DNA of 64,000 bases from JAGIBJ01 sp032119595 (GCA_032119595.1 JAUMBQ010000004.1:62001-126000), one strand, 5' to 3'. Positions 32,829-43,892 are shown, numbered from the stretch's first letter. Translations and numbers: made by a program. Notes: generated by a model not told the origin, from the letters alone.

Positions 32829-34615
32829 GGCGTCGTGCCTGCCAGGTCGCGCTGCAGCGACTTCAGGTCTTCGAGCACCTGCGACTGGCGCTCGATGGCC
32901 TCGTTGACTCGCCGGCGCAGTTCCGCCTCGGTCGGCTTCTTGCCGGTCCCGCTGCTGGAGGTACTACCGCTTGGCGTCGAGCCGGTGGGCGTGTCGCCGG
33001 ACGTGTCGGCGTCGGTTGTGGTGGCGCCGATCGGCCCGTTCTTGAGGAAGTCGAGGGTCTGCTGGAGCCCCTCGGCGTTGCCCTCGAAGATGCCGGCGTC
33101 GCGGTTGGTCGACGCGTCGATGAAGACCGTCTTGGAGACGTTGTTGGCGCCGTCCGGAATGATCGACACGAGGAAGTAGAGCTTGCCCTTCACGAAGACC
33201 GGGCGGGGCTCCACGGCGCGGAATCCGCCGCTGCCGGTCGCCCGAAGATCGGAATTGGCGAACGAAACGCCCGGGATCGTGAGCGAGCGCGTGGCGCCCA
33301 GGGCGCGGGCATTGCCGGTGAGCTTTGTCTTCTCCGGCACTTTCCAGATCGACGTCTTGCCGGTGACGGCATCGGTGAAGAAGATCGCGGTCGTTGCCTG
33401 GCCACGGCCATACGGCTCGGCGACCGACACCCACGTGTTGCCGCCGTCTTGGCTCTGGAGCAGGTACGGCTGGCGGTTGAGTTCGGTGTCGGTGATCTTG
33501 GTCTGGCCCTCGTGCACGAAGAGGTAGTTCCAGATGCCGCCGCGCAGCGCGTAGGAGTCGTGCTCGCGGCGCGTGAGGACGTCCGGGTAGAGCCGGCCGC
33601 TGTCGGCGATCTCGGGGCGCTTTTGTGCCTCGGAGGGAGACAGGTCCTCGATCTTGCCGTCGGGGTGCACGACGAACGCGCCGCCGAGGACTGGCCGGCG
33701 GATCGGGAAGCCCTTGTACGTGAGGTACGGGACGAGGATGAGGGGCTTGTTGGCCTTATCGAGGATGCCGACTGGATCCGTGAGGTCGGCCAGGAGCCTG
33801 CGCTCGCGGAGCTGCCACGTGAGCGAGTCGAACACGGCGAGGCCCGGCGCGTACGTGAACTCGGCGTCGACCTCTTCGGACGTGCGCGTGGTGTTCTGCG
33901 CGTCGAGCAGCACGAGGCCGGCGCTCTTCTTCGTGTATCGGCGGAAGAGGCCCTCCGGCGTGCGGATGGCGCTCCACTGCAGCCCCTTGGGCGTGTCGAC
34001 GACGCGCAGGTCCGACAGGCCTTCGGTCGAGGAGTTCAGGCTGCCCGAGAGCACCTGCTGGGCGACCTCGCGCGGCACGAGGCGCACGATGCCAGCGTCC
34101 GGCGGCTGCGTGATCGGGGTGAAGGTGGTGTTCTTGGACAGGCTCCGCTGCACGAGCAGCGGGTTGACGGCCTGGAGCACGAAGAAGACGAGGCCGGCCA
34201 CGGCGAAGGAGCTGGCCCACAGGCCACGGCCGGGGTAGCGCCCGGCTTGGAGGTCGGCGACGGTGAGCTTCTGGCGGTTGCCAAGCATCCGGCCGACGAT
34301 CAGCACCACGATGGCGGCGATCCAGGGCAGCGGCGCACGCCAGACCCACATCAGTGGCGAGTGCAGCAGCGGCCGCAGGAAGATCGCGATGGCGATCAGG
34401 GCGATCGCAAGGGCGATCAGGGCGTAGCGGCGCGTCTCCGGGGTGAGCGGCGGGCGCAGCGGACCGCGGGGGTCGTCGCCCTCACCGTCGCCACCGCCAC
34501 CGGTCGGGCGCAATGGTCGCCGTGGACCACCCGGTCCACCAGGGGCGCCGGGGCGCCGTGTACCGGAGCCGAAGTCAATGCGCCATCCGCCGCGACGGTC
34601 TGCAGGTCCGCTCAT
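32825..34615 (-). CDS. Membrane-anchored protein, unknown, 596 aa
   Basis: A Gly/Pro/Arg-rich cytoplasmic start (~60 residues), then two or three transmembrane helices (YALIALAIALIAIAIFL; LPWIAAIVVLIVG; ASSFAVAGLVFFVLQAV), then a ~430-residue extracytoplasmic strand-rich region, and a Ser/Thr/Gly linker to a C-terminal coiled coil with Leu/Arg heptads (NEAIERQSQVLEDLKSLQRDL). The architecture recalls UPF0182, but the match is not strong enough to name it. It is coupled to the DUF3159 gene by GTGA overlap. The ATG at 34615 follows TAGGCT by 8 nt. Confidence 0.7.
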   Translation of the reverse strand: MSGPADRRGGWRIDFGSGTRRPGAPGGPGGPRRPLRPTGGGGDGEGDDPRGPLRPPLTPETRRYALIALAIALIAIAIFLRPLLHSPLMWVWRAPLPWIAAIVVLIVGRMLGNRQKLTVADLQAGRYPGRGLWASSFAVAGLVFFVLQAVNPLLVQRSLSKNTTFTPITQPPDAGIVRLVPREVAQQVLSGSLNSSTEGLSDLRVVDTPKGLQWSAIRTPEGLFRRYTKKSAGLVLLDAQNTTRTSEEVDAEFTYAPGLAVFDSLTWQLRERRLLADLTDPVGILDKANKPLILVPYLTYKGFPIRRPVLGGAFVVHPDGKIEDLSPSEAQKRPEIADSGRLYPDVLTRREHDSYALRGGIWNYLFVHEGQTKITDTELNRQPYLLQSQDGGNTWVSVAEPYGRGQATTAIFFTDAVTGKTSIWKVPEKTKLTGNARALGATRSLTIPGVSFANSDLRATGSGGFRAVEPRPVFVKGKLYFLVSIIPDGANNVSKTVFIDASTNRDAGIFEGNAEGLQQTLDFLKNGPIGATTTDADTSGDTPTGSTPSGSTSSSGTGKKPTEAELRRRVNEAIERQSQVLEDLKSLQRDLAGTTP

Positions 34616-34651
34616 TAGCCGCAAGCCTACCCGCCGCGGAATCGCGGGGTG

Positions 34652-35695
34652 TCAGCCGTCGCCGAGGGTCACCCAGGTTTGCTGGGCGAGCCTCGCCAGC
34701 TGGTCGCGCGAAGCCTCGTTTCCAGGCGGGTTCTGCTGCAGTTCGGCGACCGCCGGGCAGTTTTGCGGCGTCACGTTGTATTGCTCGGGCGTGTTGGGGT
34801 TGAGAGCCGCGTAGTGCGCCCACGCGATCATGCGTCCCTGTTCCGCGGTGAGGCCGGCAAGTTCACCGGTTCGGATCCCCTCGCCGATCGAGGTGCATTC
34901 CGCGGCCGCCTCGTCGAGGATCCCACGCAGGTGCATCGACTCGTGAGCCACCACCGAGAGCGCCACGACCGACTTCACGGCTGATGGCGGGCACCGCCCG
35001 TCGGTCAGGAGACACTGCATTTCGGCCTTGCCCTCGGGCGTATAGAGCCGACGCAGGCCGTCGCAGATCGGACCGGTGAGGTCGGTGTAGTCGTTGATCT
35101 CGCCGCTGGCATCGAGGCTGACCGACCCGACGTTCGTGAAGATCGCCGTGATGTAGCGCGGGCAACGCGCGCCGGCGTTGCGCTGCGACAGCCCAGCCAC
35201 GAGGGGTCCGACCTTGCGCTCGGTCATGCGCGCCCGGTACTGCGGCCACAGCAACGCGGTGAGCGCCAAGAGGAAGATCGCGAGCATGCCGAACGCCGGG
35301 CCATTCCAGCCGCTGGGGCGATCCGGTGGCGGGGGCGGCGGGATGAGGTGCGGCGGGCCACTCATCGGACCGAACTGGGACGGGTCCGGCGGCGTCGTCG
35401 GCGGCCAGGACGCGCCTGCATGTGCGTACACGTCGTGCGCGACCGCGCCCGGGACCCGGTCGGCGAGCGGCAGTGGCGGCGCCTGCGACGCTGGCTGGCC
35501 CTGAGGCTGCGACGCCGGCGGCCCCTGCGGCTGGGACGGCGGCGACGCGTGCCATGCCTGCGAGGCCTCCGGCGGCCACGGCGGCGCCGCGGCCGCGTTG
35601 AAGTCCGTCGGCGGCGGCGACCACGGCACGGGGCTGTGGTCGTCGCGCGGTGGTGGCGGCTGGCTCACCCCCTCGTCATCGGCCGCAGTGGGCAC
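34652..35695 (-). CDS. Membrane-anchored, HESMH-containing putative metallopeptidase
   Basis: A 347-residue protein. About 120 residues rich in Pro/Gln/Ser (repeats of SQPQGPP/SQPQGQP) lie in the cytoplasm, then one transmembrane helix (GPAFGMLAIFLLALTALLW), then an extracytoplasmic domain of ~190 residues with VVAHESMHLRG, a match to the zinc motif HExxH, followed by DEAAAECTSIG, where a downstream Glu could be the third ligand. Cys residues (CPRY, ICDG, QCLLTDGRC, ECTS, NCPAV) suggest disulphides. The start is a GTG at 35695. Protease activity is inferred from the motif alone. Confidence 0.68.
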   Translation of the reverse strand: MPTAADDEGVSQPPPPRDDHSPVPWSPPPTDFNAAAAPPWPPEASQAWHASPPSQPQGPPASQPQGQPASQAPPLPLADRVPGAVAHDVYAHAGASWPPTTPPDPSQFGPMSGPPHLIPPPPPPDRPSGWNGPAFGMLAIFLLALTALLWPQYRARMTERKVGPLVAGLSQRNAGARCPRYITAIFTNVGSVSLDASGEINDYTDLTGPICDGLRRLYTPEGKAEMQCLLTDGRCPPSAVKSVVALSVVAHESMHLRGILDEAAAECTSIGEGIRTGELAGLTAEQGRMIAWAHYAALNPNTPEQYNVTPQNCPAVAELQQNPPGNEASRDQLARLAQQTWVTLGDG

Positions 35696-35746
35696 CGCCT
35701 GAGTCTTGCTGAGCGAGCGTTCGGTTCGCTCGCGTGCTGGGTCGGG

Positions 35747-36121
35747 TCAGCGGCCCTCGGGGAGGATCGCCTCGACCTCGACCTCGATCAGCAGGTCGCC
35801 GTCGATCAGGTTCGACACTTCGACCATCGTCGTCACGGGGCGCGACTCGCCAAACAGCTCGCCGTGGACCCGGCCGGCCGCCTCCCACTGCGAGATGTCC
35901 ACGAGGAACATGCGCGTACGCACGACATCGCTCGCAGTGGCGCCGAGTTCGGCGATCGCGTCCAGTGCCGTTTCGAACGCGCCGCGGGTCTGCTCAGCGA
36001 GGTCGGCGCCGGGTGCGGTGGTGCCCGCGACGTGGACGATCTGGCCGACGCGTACGGCGCGGCTATAGCCGATGATCGGGCCCCACGTGCCGGCGGCGGG
36101 AACGGTCTTGCGCTCTGACAT
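35747..36121 (-). CDS. RidA-family enamine/imine deaminase
   Basis: A 124-residue small protein of the YjgF/YER057c/RidA family, which clears reactive enamine and imine intermediates as a trimer. The pattern is clear: GYSRAVRVGQIVHVAGTTA, QTRGAFETALDAIAELGA, and RTRMFLVDISQWE with the substrate-binding arginine, then EVEVEAILP. The ATG at 36121 follows TAGGGT by 7 nt (leaderless). It lies upstream of the HESMH gene on the same strand but with its own promoter. Confidence 0.9.
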   Translation of the reverse strand: MSERKTVPAAGTWGPIIGYSRAVRVGQIVHVAGTTAPGADLAEQTRGAFETALDAIAELGATASDVVRTRMFLVDISQWEAAGRVHGELFGESRPVTTMVEVSNLIDGDLLIEVEVEAILPEGR

Positions 36122-36130
36122 GCGCGAGAC

Positions 36131-36198
36131 CCTACGGCGACGCCGCACCGTTTGCGGTCCCGGGCCTACGGCGACGCCGAGCCGTTTGCGGTCCTGGG
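36131..36198. repeat. Head-to-tail 34-bp duplication
   Basis: Two perfectly adjacent 34-bp copies (36131-36164 and 36165-36198) differ at three bases. The unit contains CCG(C/A)(A/G)CCGTTTGCGG, a small hairpin in copy 1 that is weakened in copy 2. It overlaps the -10 box of the RidA gene at 36129-36134, so the duplication begins within that promoter. Confidence 0.85.
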
Positions 36199-36245
36199 TC
36201 TGGTCGAGGCCCAGGACAAAGGCGGCGCCGCCGTCGCGCCGTGGC

Positions 36246-37343
36246 TTACTGGCCGGAGAGCTGGCCAGCGAGGTCGACGGTCCCCATTGGGGTGCCGGGC
36301 GCCATGGTCACGCCGAACTGCTGCTTGAGCACGTCCGTGGCGATCTTGCTCAGGGCCAACTTGCCACCGACGCCCTTGAAGTTCTTGCCGTCCAAGGTGA
36401 TCTCCAGGGTGGTCACGTCAACCGTGGCCAGCGCGACAGCGGCACTTGAGTTGAAGTTCGCGTAGAGGTCGTTCTGGCCGCCGCCGATCGCCGCGCGCCA
36501 GCCGAAGAGCGAGATGGCAGAGTCGGGCTTCCCGATCGTCACCTCGCCCTCGAGCGACAGGCGCCCGCTGAGGTCGATCGGGTCGAAGGCGCCAGACGTC
36601 AGCGGGATCGTCACGACCGCGCCGTTGACCGTGGCCGGGGCGACCGCGGTGATCGCGTAGCCGCTGTCGTTGAGCGTCTTGAGGAGACCCGCGTCGATCG
36701 TCATGGTCGCGATGCCCGACTGCAGCGGCAGCTCGCGTGTCGTGACCTCCGAGGCCACCGTCGCGAACGCGCCGGCAGCAAATCCACCGCCCGTGGCGGC
36801 GTTTAGCTTTTTCGCGCCACCCGACGACAGCGACAGCTTCGCGCCGGAGAGGGTGCCGTCGGCCTGGCGGGCGAACTTGGTCTTTCCGCCCTTGAGCGAG
36901 CCGAGCTGAATGAGCTTGCTGCCGAGCTTCGCGGTGACCCGCTTTTCGATCCCGGGCTCAAGCGTGATGCTCTTCAGCTTCGCCGACTTCGACTTGCCCT
37001 TCACCGTCAGGCCGCCTTCGAGGATCACCGTGCCGCGCATCGTGGTCGGGTCGATCCGGCTGCTTTCGTCCGCGTCGAACGTGATGGTCTTGCCCTTGAC
37101 CTTCGCGGTGCCGGTTCCGGTGAGCTTGCCACCCACGCTGCTCAGCTTGGAGGCGGCGCCACCGCTGAGCGAGAGGGTCGCCGTGCCGTATTTCAGCGCG
37201 CCGGCGCGCGGGTTGGCGTTGATGTCGGACGGGAGGAACCGGGTCGCAGCGCCACTGGGCGCAGCAGCGACGCCGAGGGCTCCGGCGGCCGTGGCCAGGC
37301 TGAGGGCGGTGGCGAGTGAGGCGTGAAGGCGATGGCTGGGCAT
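36246..37343 (-). CDS. Secreted HtaA-like repeat protein
   Basis: A 365-residue exported protein with a signal peptide (core LATALSLATAAGALGVAAA). Two internally related ~160-residue units follow: the first begins near ATRFLPSDINAN, the second near TRELPLQSGIATMTIDAGLL. Both end in LDGK/ADG-type turns and strand-rich segments as in HtaA-like proteins found in many Solirubrobacterales. HtaA domains bind haem in corynebacteria, but the ligand residues are not evident here. The ATG at 37343 follows ACGGAG. Confidence 0.72.
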   Translation of the reverse strand: MPSHRLHASLATALSLATAAGALGVAAAPSGAATRFLPSDINANPRAGALKYGTATLSLSGGAASKLSSVGGKLTGTGTAKVKGKTITFDADESSRIDPTTMRGTVILEGGLTVKGKSKSAKLKSITLEPGIEKRVTAKLGSKLIQLGSLKGGKTKFARQADGTLSGAKLSLSSGGAKKLNAATGGGFAAGAFATVASEVTTRELPLQSGIATMTIDAGLLKTLNDSGYAITAVAPATVNGAVVTIPLTSGAFDPIDLSGRLSLEGEVTIGKPDSAISLFGWRAAIGGGQNDLYANFNSSAAVALATVDVTTLEITLDGKNFKGVGGKLALSKIATDVLKQQFGVTMAPGTPMGTVDLAGQLSGQ

Positions 37344-37556
37344 GGGGCTCCGTCGTTCGGCGGGAACGTCGTACCGAGGTCGATCTCGGTGACGCGGATC
37401 ACAGACTACGCACCCGTAGGTAGCGGGATGGCCGATTGGTCGGCCGTGCGCGGTCGTGCTCCAGAACCTCAACCCGCGCGAGGCGGCAGTGGTGCGGTGC
37501 GCCGCGCGGGTGGGCGCGCCGGCGCCCACGACTGCGGCCTGAGCGCATCGCCCCTG

Positions 37557-37644
37557 TAGTTTGGAAGAGAGGCAGCTCTCGCCTTCCACTTTGCAGACCC
37601 AGCGCGCGCCTCTGCACCGGCGCGCCGCTCCAGGAGCCCCGCCT
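37557..37644 (+). promoter_or_regulatory. acnA promoter and structured 5' leader
   Basis: TAGTTT at 37557-37562 is a good -10 box. It is followed at once by a hairpin, 37563-37587, with GAGAG/CTCTC and GGAAG/CTTCC pairings. The ATG comes ~75 nt later after AGGAGC. This is one of the few long leaders in the window, which suggests post-transcriptional control of aconitase. Upstream, 37344-37556 shows no gene. Confidence 0.5.
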
Positions 37645-40389
<2,745 letters not shown>

Positions 40390-40399
40390 ATCGGTCTCC

Positions 40400-40594
40400 G
40401 CGAGGGGCGGCGGTGGTCCGCCCTTCGCTTCGCGCGCCTTTGGTTGGTCGGGGCAGGCCGGCCTTCGCTCAGGTCGCTCGATCCAGGCGGGCGGCGGTTG
40501 GTCGTATGGCCGTGGCCGGCTCGATTCGCTTCGGCCGGCCTGCCCCGACCAACCGGCGCAGCTTCGCTTCGGGCGGACCACCGCCGCCCCTCGC
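40400..40594. repeat. Long interrupted inverted repeat after acnA
   Basis: Two nested arm pairs match perfectly: 40400-40423 with 40571-40594 (24 bases) and 40442-40463 with 40533-40554 (22 bases). The short stretches between them match partly (TTCGCTTC repeats). The structure could form a ~195-nt cruciform or RNA hairpin 10 nt after acnA. It may be a terminator, a MITE-like remnant, or a structural element. No terminal duplication is seen. Confidence 0.85.
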
Positions 40595-40695
40595 TGGCCG
40601 GGCTACGGCGCTTGCGATCTGGCGCTGCGGCGTGCGCAGGGTGCCGGTGGCCTCATGCGCCTTCTGCTGAGGGTTGGGGCGGGCGGGGTTCTTTT

Positions 40696-41285
40696 GGGGC
40701 TTGCTTCGAAATGCGCCCGTTTTGGGCTGTTTTGGAAGCAGACTCTCGCGCTCCCTCGGAGCGACAGCGGCCGGCTTCGCTCCCGGCGCAGCCCGTCGGG
40801 CTGGAGGACCAGCTCAGGCGCCGCCCAACCGACTAGCTCATGCGCCGCCCAACCGATCAGCTCAGGCGCCGCCGGAGCCAAGGGGGCTTGCTTCGAGATG
40901 CGCCCGTTTTGGGCTGTTTTGGAAGCAGACTCTCGCGCTCCTTCGGAGCGGGAGCGGTCGGCATTGCATGCGGCGCAGCCCGTCGGGCTGGAGTACCAGC
41001 TCAGGCGCCGCTCAACCAACCAGCTCAGGCGCCGCCCAACCGATCAGCCCAGGCGCCGCCGGGGCCAAGGGGGCTTGCTTCGAAACGCGCCCGTTTTGGG
41101 CTGGTTTGGAAGCAAGCCCTCGCGCTCCCTCGGAGCGGGAGCGGTCGGCATTGCATGCGGCGCAGCCCGTCGGGCTGGAGTACCAGCTCAGGCGCCGCTC
41201 AACCAACCAGCCCAGGCGCCGTCGGGGCCAAGGGGGCTTGCTTCGAGATGCGCCCGTTTTGGGCTGTTTTGGAAGCAAGCCCAGG
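40696..41285. repeat. Nested tandem-repeat block (187-bp units with 24-bp subrepeats)
   Basis: The unit that opens GGGGCTTGCTTCGA starts at 40696, 40883, 41070 and 41233 (spacings 187, 187 and 163 bp); the fourth copy is cut after ~50 bp. Each full unit contains an inverted-repeat core (GCCCGTTTTGGGC flanked by TTGCTTC/GGAAGCA) and 24-bp subunits of the AGCTCAGGCGCCGCCCAACC type: three, three and two copies. The 24-bp loss accounts for the shorter third unit. The block is open in several frames, but 187 is not a multiple of three, so it is not a coding repeat. Confidence 0.88.
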
Positions 41286-41317
41286 CGCCGGCCCTTGCGG
41301 CCGGCGAACCGGCCTGC

Positions 41318-41752
41318 TTAGGCGGCGTCGGCGAAGGGCTCGGGACGCACGTCGACGACGTGGCCGGTGACGGCCCACGCTTCGGCGCGCTCGCGGGGGT
41401 TGCCGATCATGGTGTGGCGGCCGTCGTCGAGGATCGGGGTGGCGAGGAGCTCGGGGTGGGCGGTGAGGACGTCGACGACGGCGTTGACGCTGGCGTGATC
41501 GAGATCGAGGCCGAGAGCGTCGTAGCGCGCGCCGCGGTGCACGAGCGCGTCGACCTCATCACCCTGGAGGCGACCCGCGATGTCGCGGAGGTCCGCGGTG
41601 GAGGGCCGAGCGTCCGCAAGATCGACCCGACGAACCTCGAACCGCTGGCAGCCAAGCTGCAGCGCCTGCAACGCGTACTCCGACTCCGGGCAGGCCGGAT
41701 CGTGGAAGACGGTGAGTTCGGGGGTCGGGGAGATGAGGGTCAGTGGGGCCAT
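41318..41752 (-). CDS. ArsC/Spx-like thioredoxin-fold protein
   Basis: A 144-residue protein. It shows the ArsC pattern LTVFHDPACPESEYALQALQ, with one active-site-type cysteine (the usual HNPxCSKS is changed), and the C-terminal TPILDDGRHTMIGNPRERA, which resembles RPI...IGRP. Arsenate reductase or regulatory (Spx-like) roles are both possible; no arsenic gene is nearby. A related protein lies at 43500-43892. The ATG at 41752 follows TAACGT by 7 nt (leaderless). Its stop abuts the tandem-repeat block. Confidence 0.75.
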   Translation of the reverse strand: MAPLTLISPTPELTVFHDPACPESEYALQALQLGCQRFEVRRVDLADARPSTADLRDIAGRLQGDEVDALVHRGARYDALGLDLDHASVNAVVDVLTAHPELLATPILDDGRHTMIGNPRERAEAWAVTGHVVDVRPEPFADAA

Positions 41753-41952
41753 AGCACTTACGTTACGACGGGTATTGGACGAGCGCGCCAATTCAAACCG
41801 TTGTGTGACCTAGGACGCTTCCAAGCCTGGCCGGACGTACGGCCGTAGCGCCGTTATGGCGCGTAGGCGCTCGATTTGGGCGGTGTCTTGCGGGCCTGCT
41901 CGAGCACTTCGCGTTGCGAGAATCGCGACCCCGGGGGATCGCCCGGCCGCCG

Positions 41953-42981
41953 TTACCCCCGATTCGGGTCTCGGGTCTCCATCTGCCGGGCGTTCATCCA
42001 CCCTGGGTAGCGGGCCGGAGTCGCGCTCACGTCGTCGAGGCGCTCGAGCTGCGCGGCGGACAGTTTGAGGTCGACGGCGCCGAGGTTGTCGTCGAGCTGG
42101 GCCGGTCGCTTGGCGCCGATGATCACGCTGGTCACGGCGGGCTTGGCCAGGAGCCAGGCGAGGGCGACCTGCGGCACGGTCGCGCCGATCGCGTCAGCGA
42201 CGTCCTTCAGGGCATCGACGATGTCGTAGCCCTTCTCCTTGTCGATCGGCGGGAAGTCGAAGCTCGCGCGGCGGGACTCCGTATCGGTCGTCTCGCCATC
42301 GCGCGTGAACTTGCCAGACAGGAAGCCACCCGCCAGCGGGCTCCAGACGAGCACGCCGAGGCCCGAATCGTTCACGAGGGGCACGATCTCGTCCTCCAGA
42401 TCGCGGCCGGCGAGCGAGTAGAACGACTGGGTCGACACGTACGGCTCAAAGCCCTTTGCTGCTGACACGCCGAGGGCCTTGGCGATCTGCCAGGCGGCGT
42501 AGTTGGAGCAGCCGATGTAGCGCACCTTGCCGGAACGCACGATGTCGTCGAGCGTCTGGAGCACCTCTTCGAGCGGCGTGACCGGATCGAACGAGTGCAT
42601 TTGGTAGAGGTCGATGTAGTCCGTGCCCAGGCGGCGCAGGCTGGCGTCGACCGCCCGCATCAGGTGGGGGCGCGACTGACCGCGGGCGTTCGGGCCGTCG
42701 CCCATGCTGCCGTTGGCCTTGGTGGCGATCACCACGTCGTCGCGGTGCTTGGCGAGCGCCTTGCCGAGGATCGTTTCGCTTTCGCCGATTGAGTACACGT
42801 CGGCGGTGTCGAAGAAGTTCACGCCGGCATCCAGGGCGCGGTCGACGAGCTTGCCGGCGCCCTTCTGGTCGAGCACACCAACGCTGCTCCACGGGGCGAC
42901 GTCCGACGTGCCGAACGTCATCGCCCCGAGGCAGAGGCGGGACACGTAGAGGCCGGTGGGCCCGAGCTGCTTGTACTGCAT
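41953..42981 (-). CDS. Aldo/keto reductase
   Basis: A 342-residue NADPH-dependent reductase. It has FDTADVYSIGESE (catalytic Asp and Tyr), VIATKANG (Lys), LYQMHSFDPV (His) and the cofactor loop WSPLAGGFLSGKF and SVIIGAKRPAQL. It is a paralogue of the reductase at 15279-16337. The ATG at 42981 follows TAGGCT by 7 nt (leaderless). The region between it and the ArsC-like gene (41753-41952) holds no gene. Confidence 0.92.
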   Translation of the reverse strand: MQYKQLGPTGLYVSRLCLGAMTFGTSDVAPWSSVGVLDQKGAGKLVDRALDAGVNFFDTADVYSIGESETILGKALAKHRDDVVIATKANGSMGDGPNARGQSRPHLMRAVDASLRRLGTDYIDLYQMHSFDPVTPLEEVLQTLDDIVRSGKVRYIGCSNYAAWQIAKALGVSAAKGFEPYVSTQSFYSLAGRDLEDEIVPLVNDSGLGVLVWSPLAGGFLSGKFTRDGETTDTESRRASFDFPPIDKEKGYDIVDALKDVADAIGATVPQVALAWLLAKPAVTSVIIGAKRPAQLDDNLGAVDLKLSAAQLERLDDVSATPARYPGWMNARQMETRDPNRG

Positions 42982-43007
42982 GGCCCCGAGCCTAGGACCG
43001 CGCGCCG

Positions 43008-43214
43008 TTACTTCGCGGAATCGTCGCTGGCGGCGCCTGAGTGGCCGCGCGGGGGCGCTTTCATCTGCCGGCTGGCGACGCTCATCACGCCGCCCATGGC
43101 GAAGGTGGCGAGCGCCACGACCCAGATCCCCGCCGCCGCGAATCCGAACGCGGCGATCACGAACAGCACCGTGATCGCGAGGTAGATCGCCTTGAAGCGC
43201 GGGGTGGTCTTCAA
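43008..43214 (-). CDS. Small two-helix membrane protein
   Basis: A 68-residue protein with two hydrophobic spans (YLAITVLFVIAAFGFAAAG and WVVALATFAMGGVMS) and a charged C-terminal tail. The only in-frame start after the preceding gene's stop is a TTG at 43214, 15 nt downstream of that stop, so translation is probably coupled to the RraB-like gene. No family is recognised. Confidence 0.6.
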   Translation of the reverse strand: MKTTPRFKAIYLAITVLFVIAAFGFAAAGIWVVALATFAMGGVMSVASRQMKAPPRGHSGAASDDSAK

Positions 43215-43229
43215 GGCGTCAACGCGTGG

Positions 43230-43463
43230 CTAGAGGCCCGAGTACCCGTCGTATTCGCCGGTGTAGTCGATGACGATGGCGTTCATCTCTTGCTCGGCCT
43301 TGTCGAGGTCGTGCGGGCGGATGGCCTTGTCGGCCTGGGCGAGGAAGCGGCCGTCGTCTTCGGTAGTGACGTTCACCTTGTACCCCATGCCCTCCATGCG
43401 TGCCGTGGCGGCAGTCGCGAGTTTTTCGTCGGTGAAGTACACGTAAAAAGAGGCTTTGGCCAT
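43230..43463 (-). CDS. RraB-like protein (ribonuclease E inhibitor family)
   Basis: A 77-residue protein resembling the RraB/DUF695 fold: a first helix-strand (LATAATARMEGMGYKVNV), a middle strand (GRFLAQADKAI) and the end IDYTGEYDGYSG, which matches the family's G-E-Y-D-G-W end. RraB binds and inhibits RNase E in gammaproteobacteria; the actinobacterial role is not known. The ATG at 43463 follows TAGGCT by 6 nt (leaderless). It is the first gene of a two-gene unit with the small membrane protein. Confidence 0.7.
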   Translation of the reverse strand: MAKASFYVYFTDEKLATAATARMEGMGYKVNVTTEDDGRFLAQADKAIRPHDLDKAEQEMNAIVIDYTGEYDGYSGL

Positions 43464-43499
43464 TCGATCAGCCTAAGGCCCAGAGAGTGTCCGAGGGCG

Positions 43500-43892
43500 T
43501 CAGCCCTCGGTGACGCGCCCCGCGGCGGCCCATGCGGCGCCGCGACTGCGGGGGCGCCCGATCATCGTGGCGGTGCCGTCGTCGAGGATCGGGCGCTGCA
43601 GGAGCGAGGGGTGCGCGACGAGCGTGTCGACGACCTGGTCGATCGACCAGCCGTCGGCCTCCAGCCCGAGGTCCTTGTACTTCTTGTCGCGACGGATGAG
43701 CGCGTCGACGGGGTCGCCCTGGAGGCGTTCGGCGACCGACCGCAGCTCATCGGCGTTCAGTCGTTCCGCGACGAGGAGGTACTTCCGAACCGTGACTTCG
43801 TGGCCGGCGGCCTCCAGGGCGTCGAGCGCGACGACCGAGGTCGAGCAGTTCGGGTTGTGGAGCAGGGTGAGCTTGGGCGCGGCGTCGGACAC
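43500..43892 (-). CDS. ArsC-family thioredoxin-fold protein
   Basis: A 130-residue protein with the ArsC opening LTLLHNPNCSTSVVALDALE (catalytic-type cysteine) and the end RPILDDGTATMIGRPRSRG, where the arginines of the arsenate/phosphoanion site are expected. It is closer to canonical ArsC than its relative at 41318-41752. The two share ILDDGxxTMIGxPR. The start is a GTG at 43892 that follows TAGGAT by 7 nt (leaderless). Oxyanion reduction is inferred from the family. Confidence 0.78.
   Translation of the reverse strand: MSDAAPKLTLLHNPNCSTSVVALDALEAAGHEVTVRKYLLVAERLNADELRSVAERLQGDPVDALIRRDKKYKDLGLEADGWSIDQVVDTLVAHPSLLQRPILDDGTATMIGRPRSRGAAWAAAGRVTEG

Noticed and set aside
40400..40594. Insertion sequence
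   Set aside because: No transposase frame lies between the arms, and no flanking target duplication was seen.
40696..41285. CRISPR array
   Set aside because: The repeats carry no evenly spaced unique spacers of 25-40 bp, the period is 187 bp, and no cas gene is present.
40655..41848. Open frames of 130-400 residues through the nested repeats
   Set aside because: They cross units of 187 bp, so the frame changes from one copy to the next, and they extend antisense into the ArsC-like gene.
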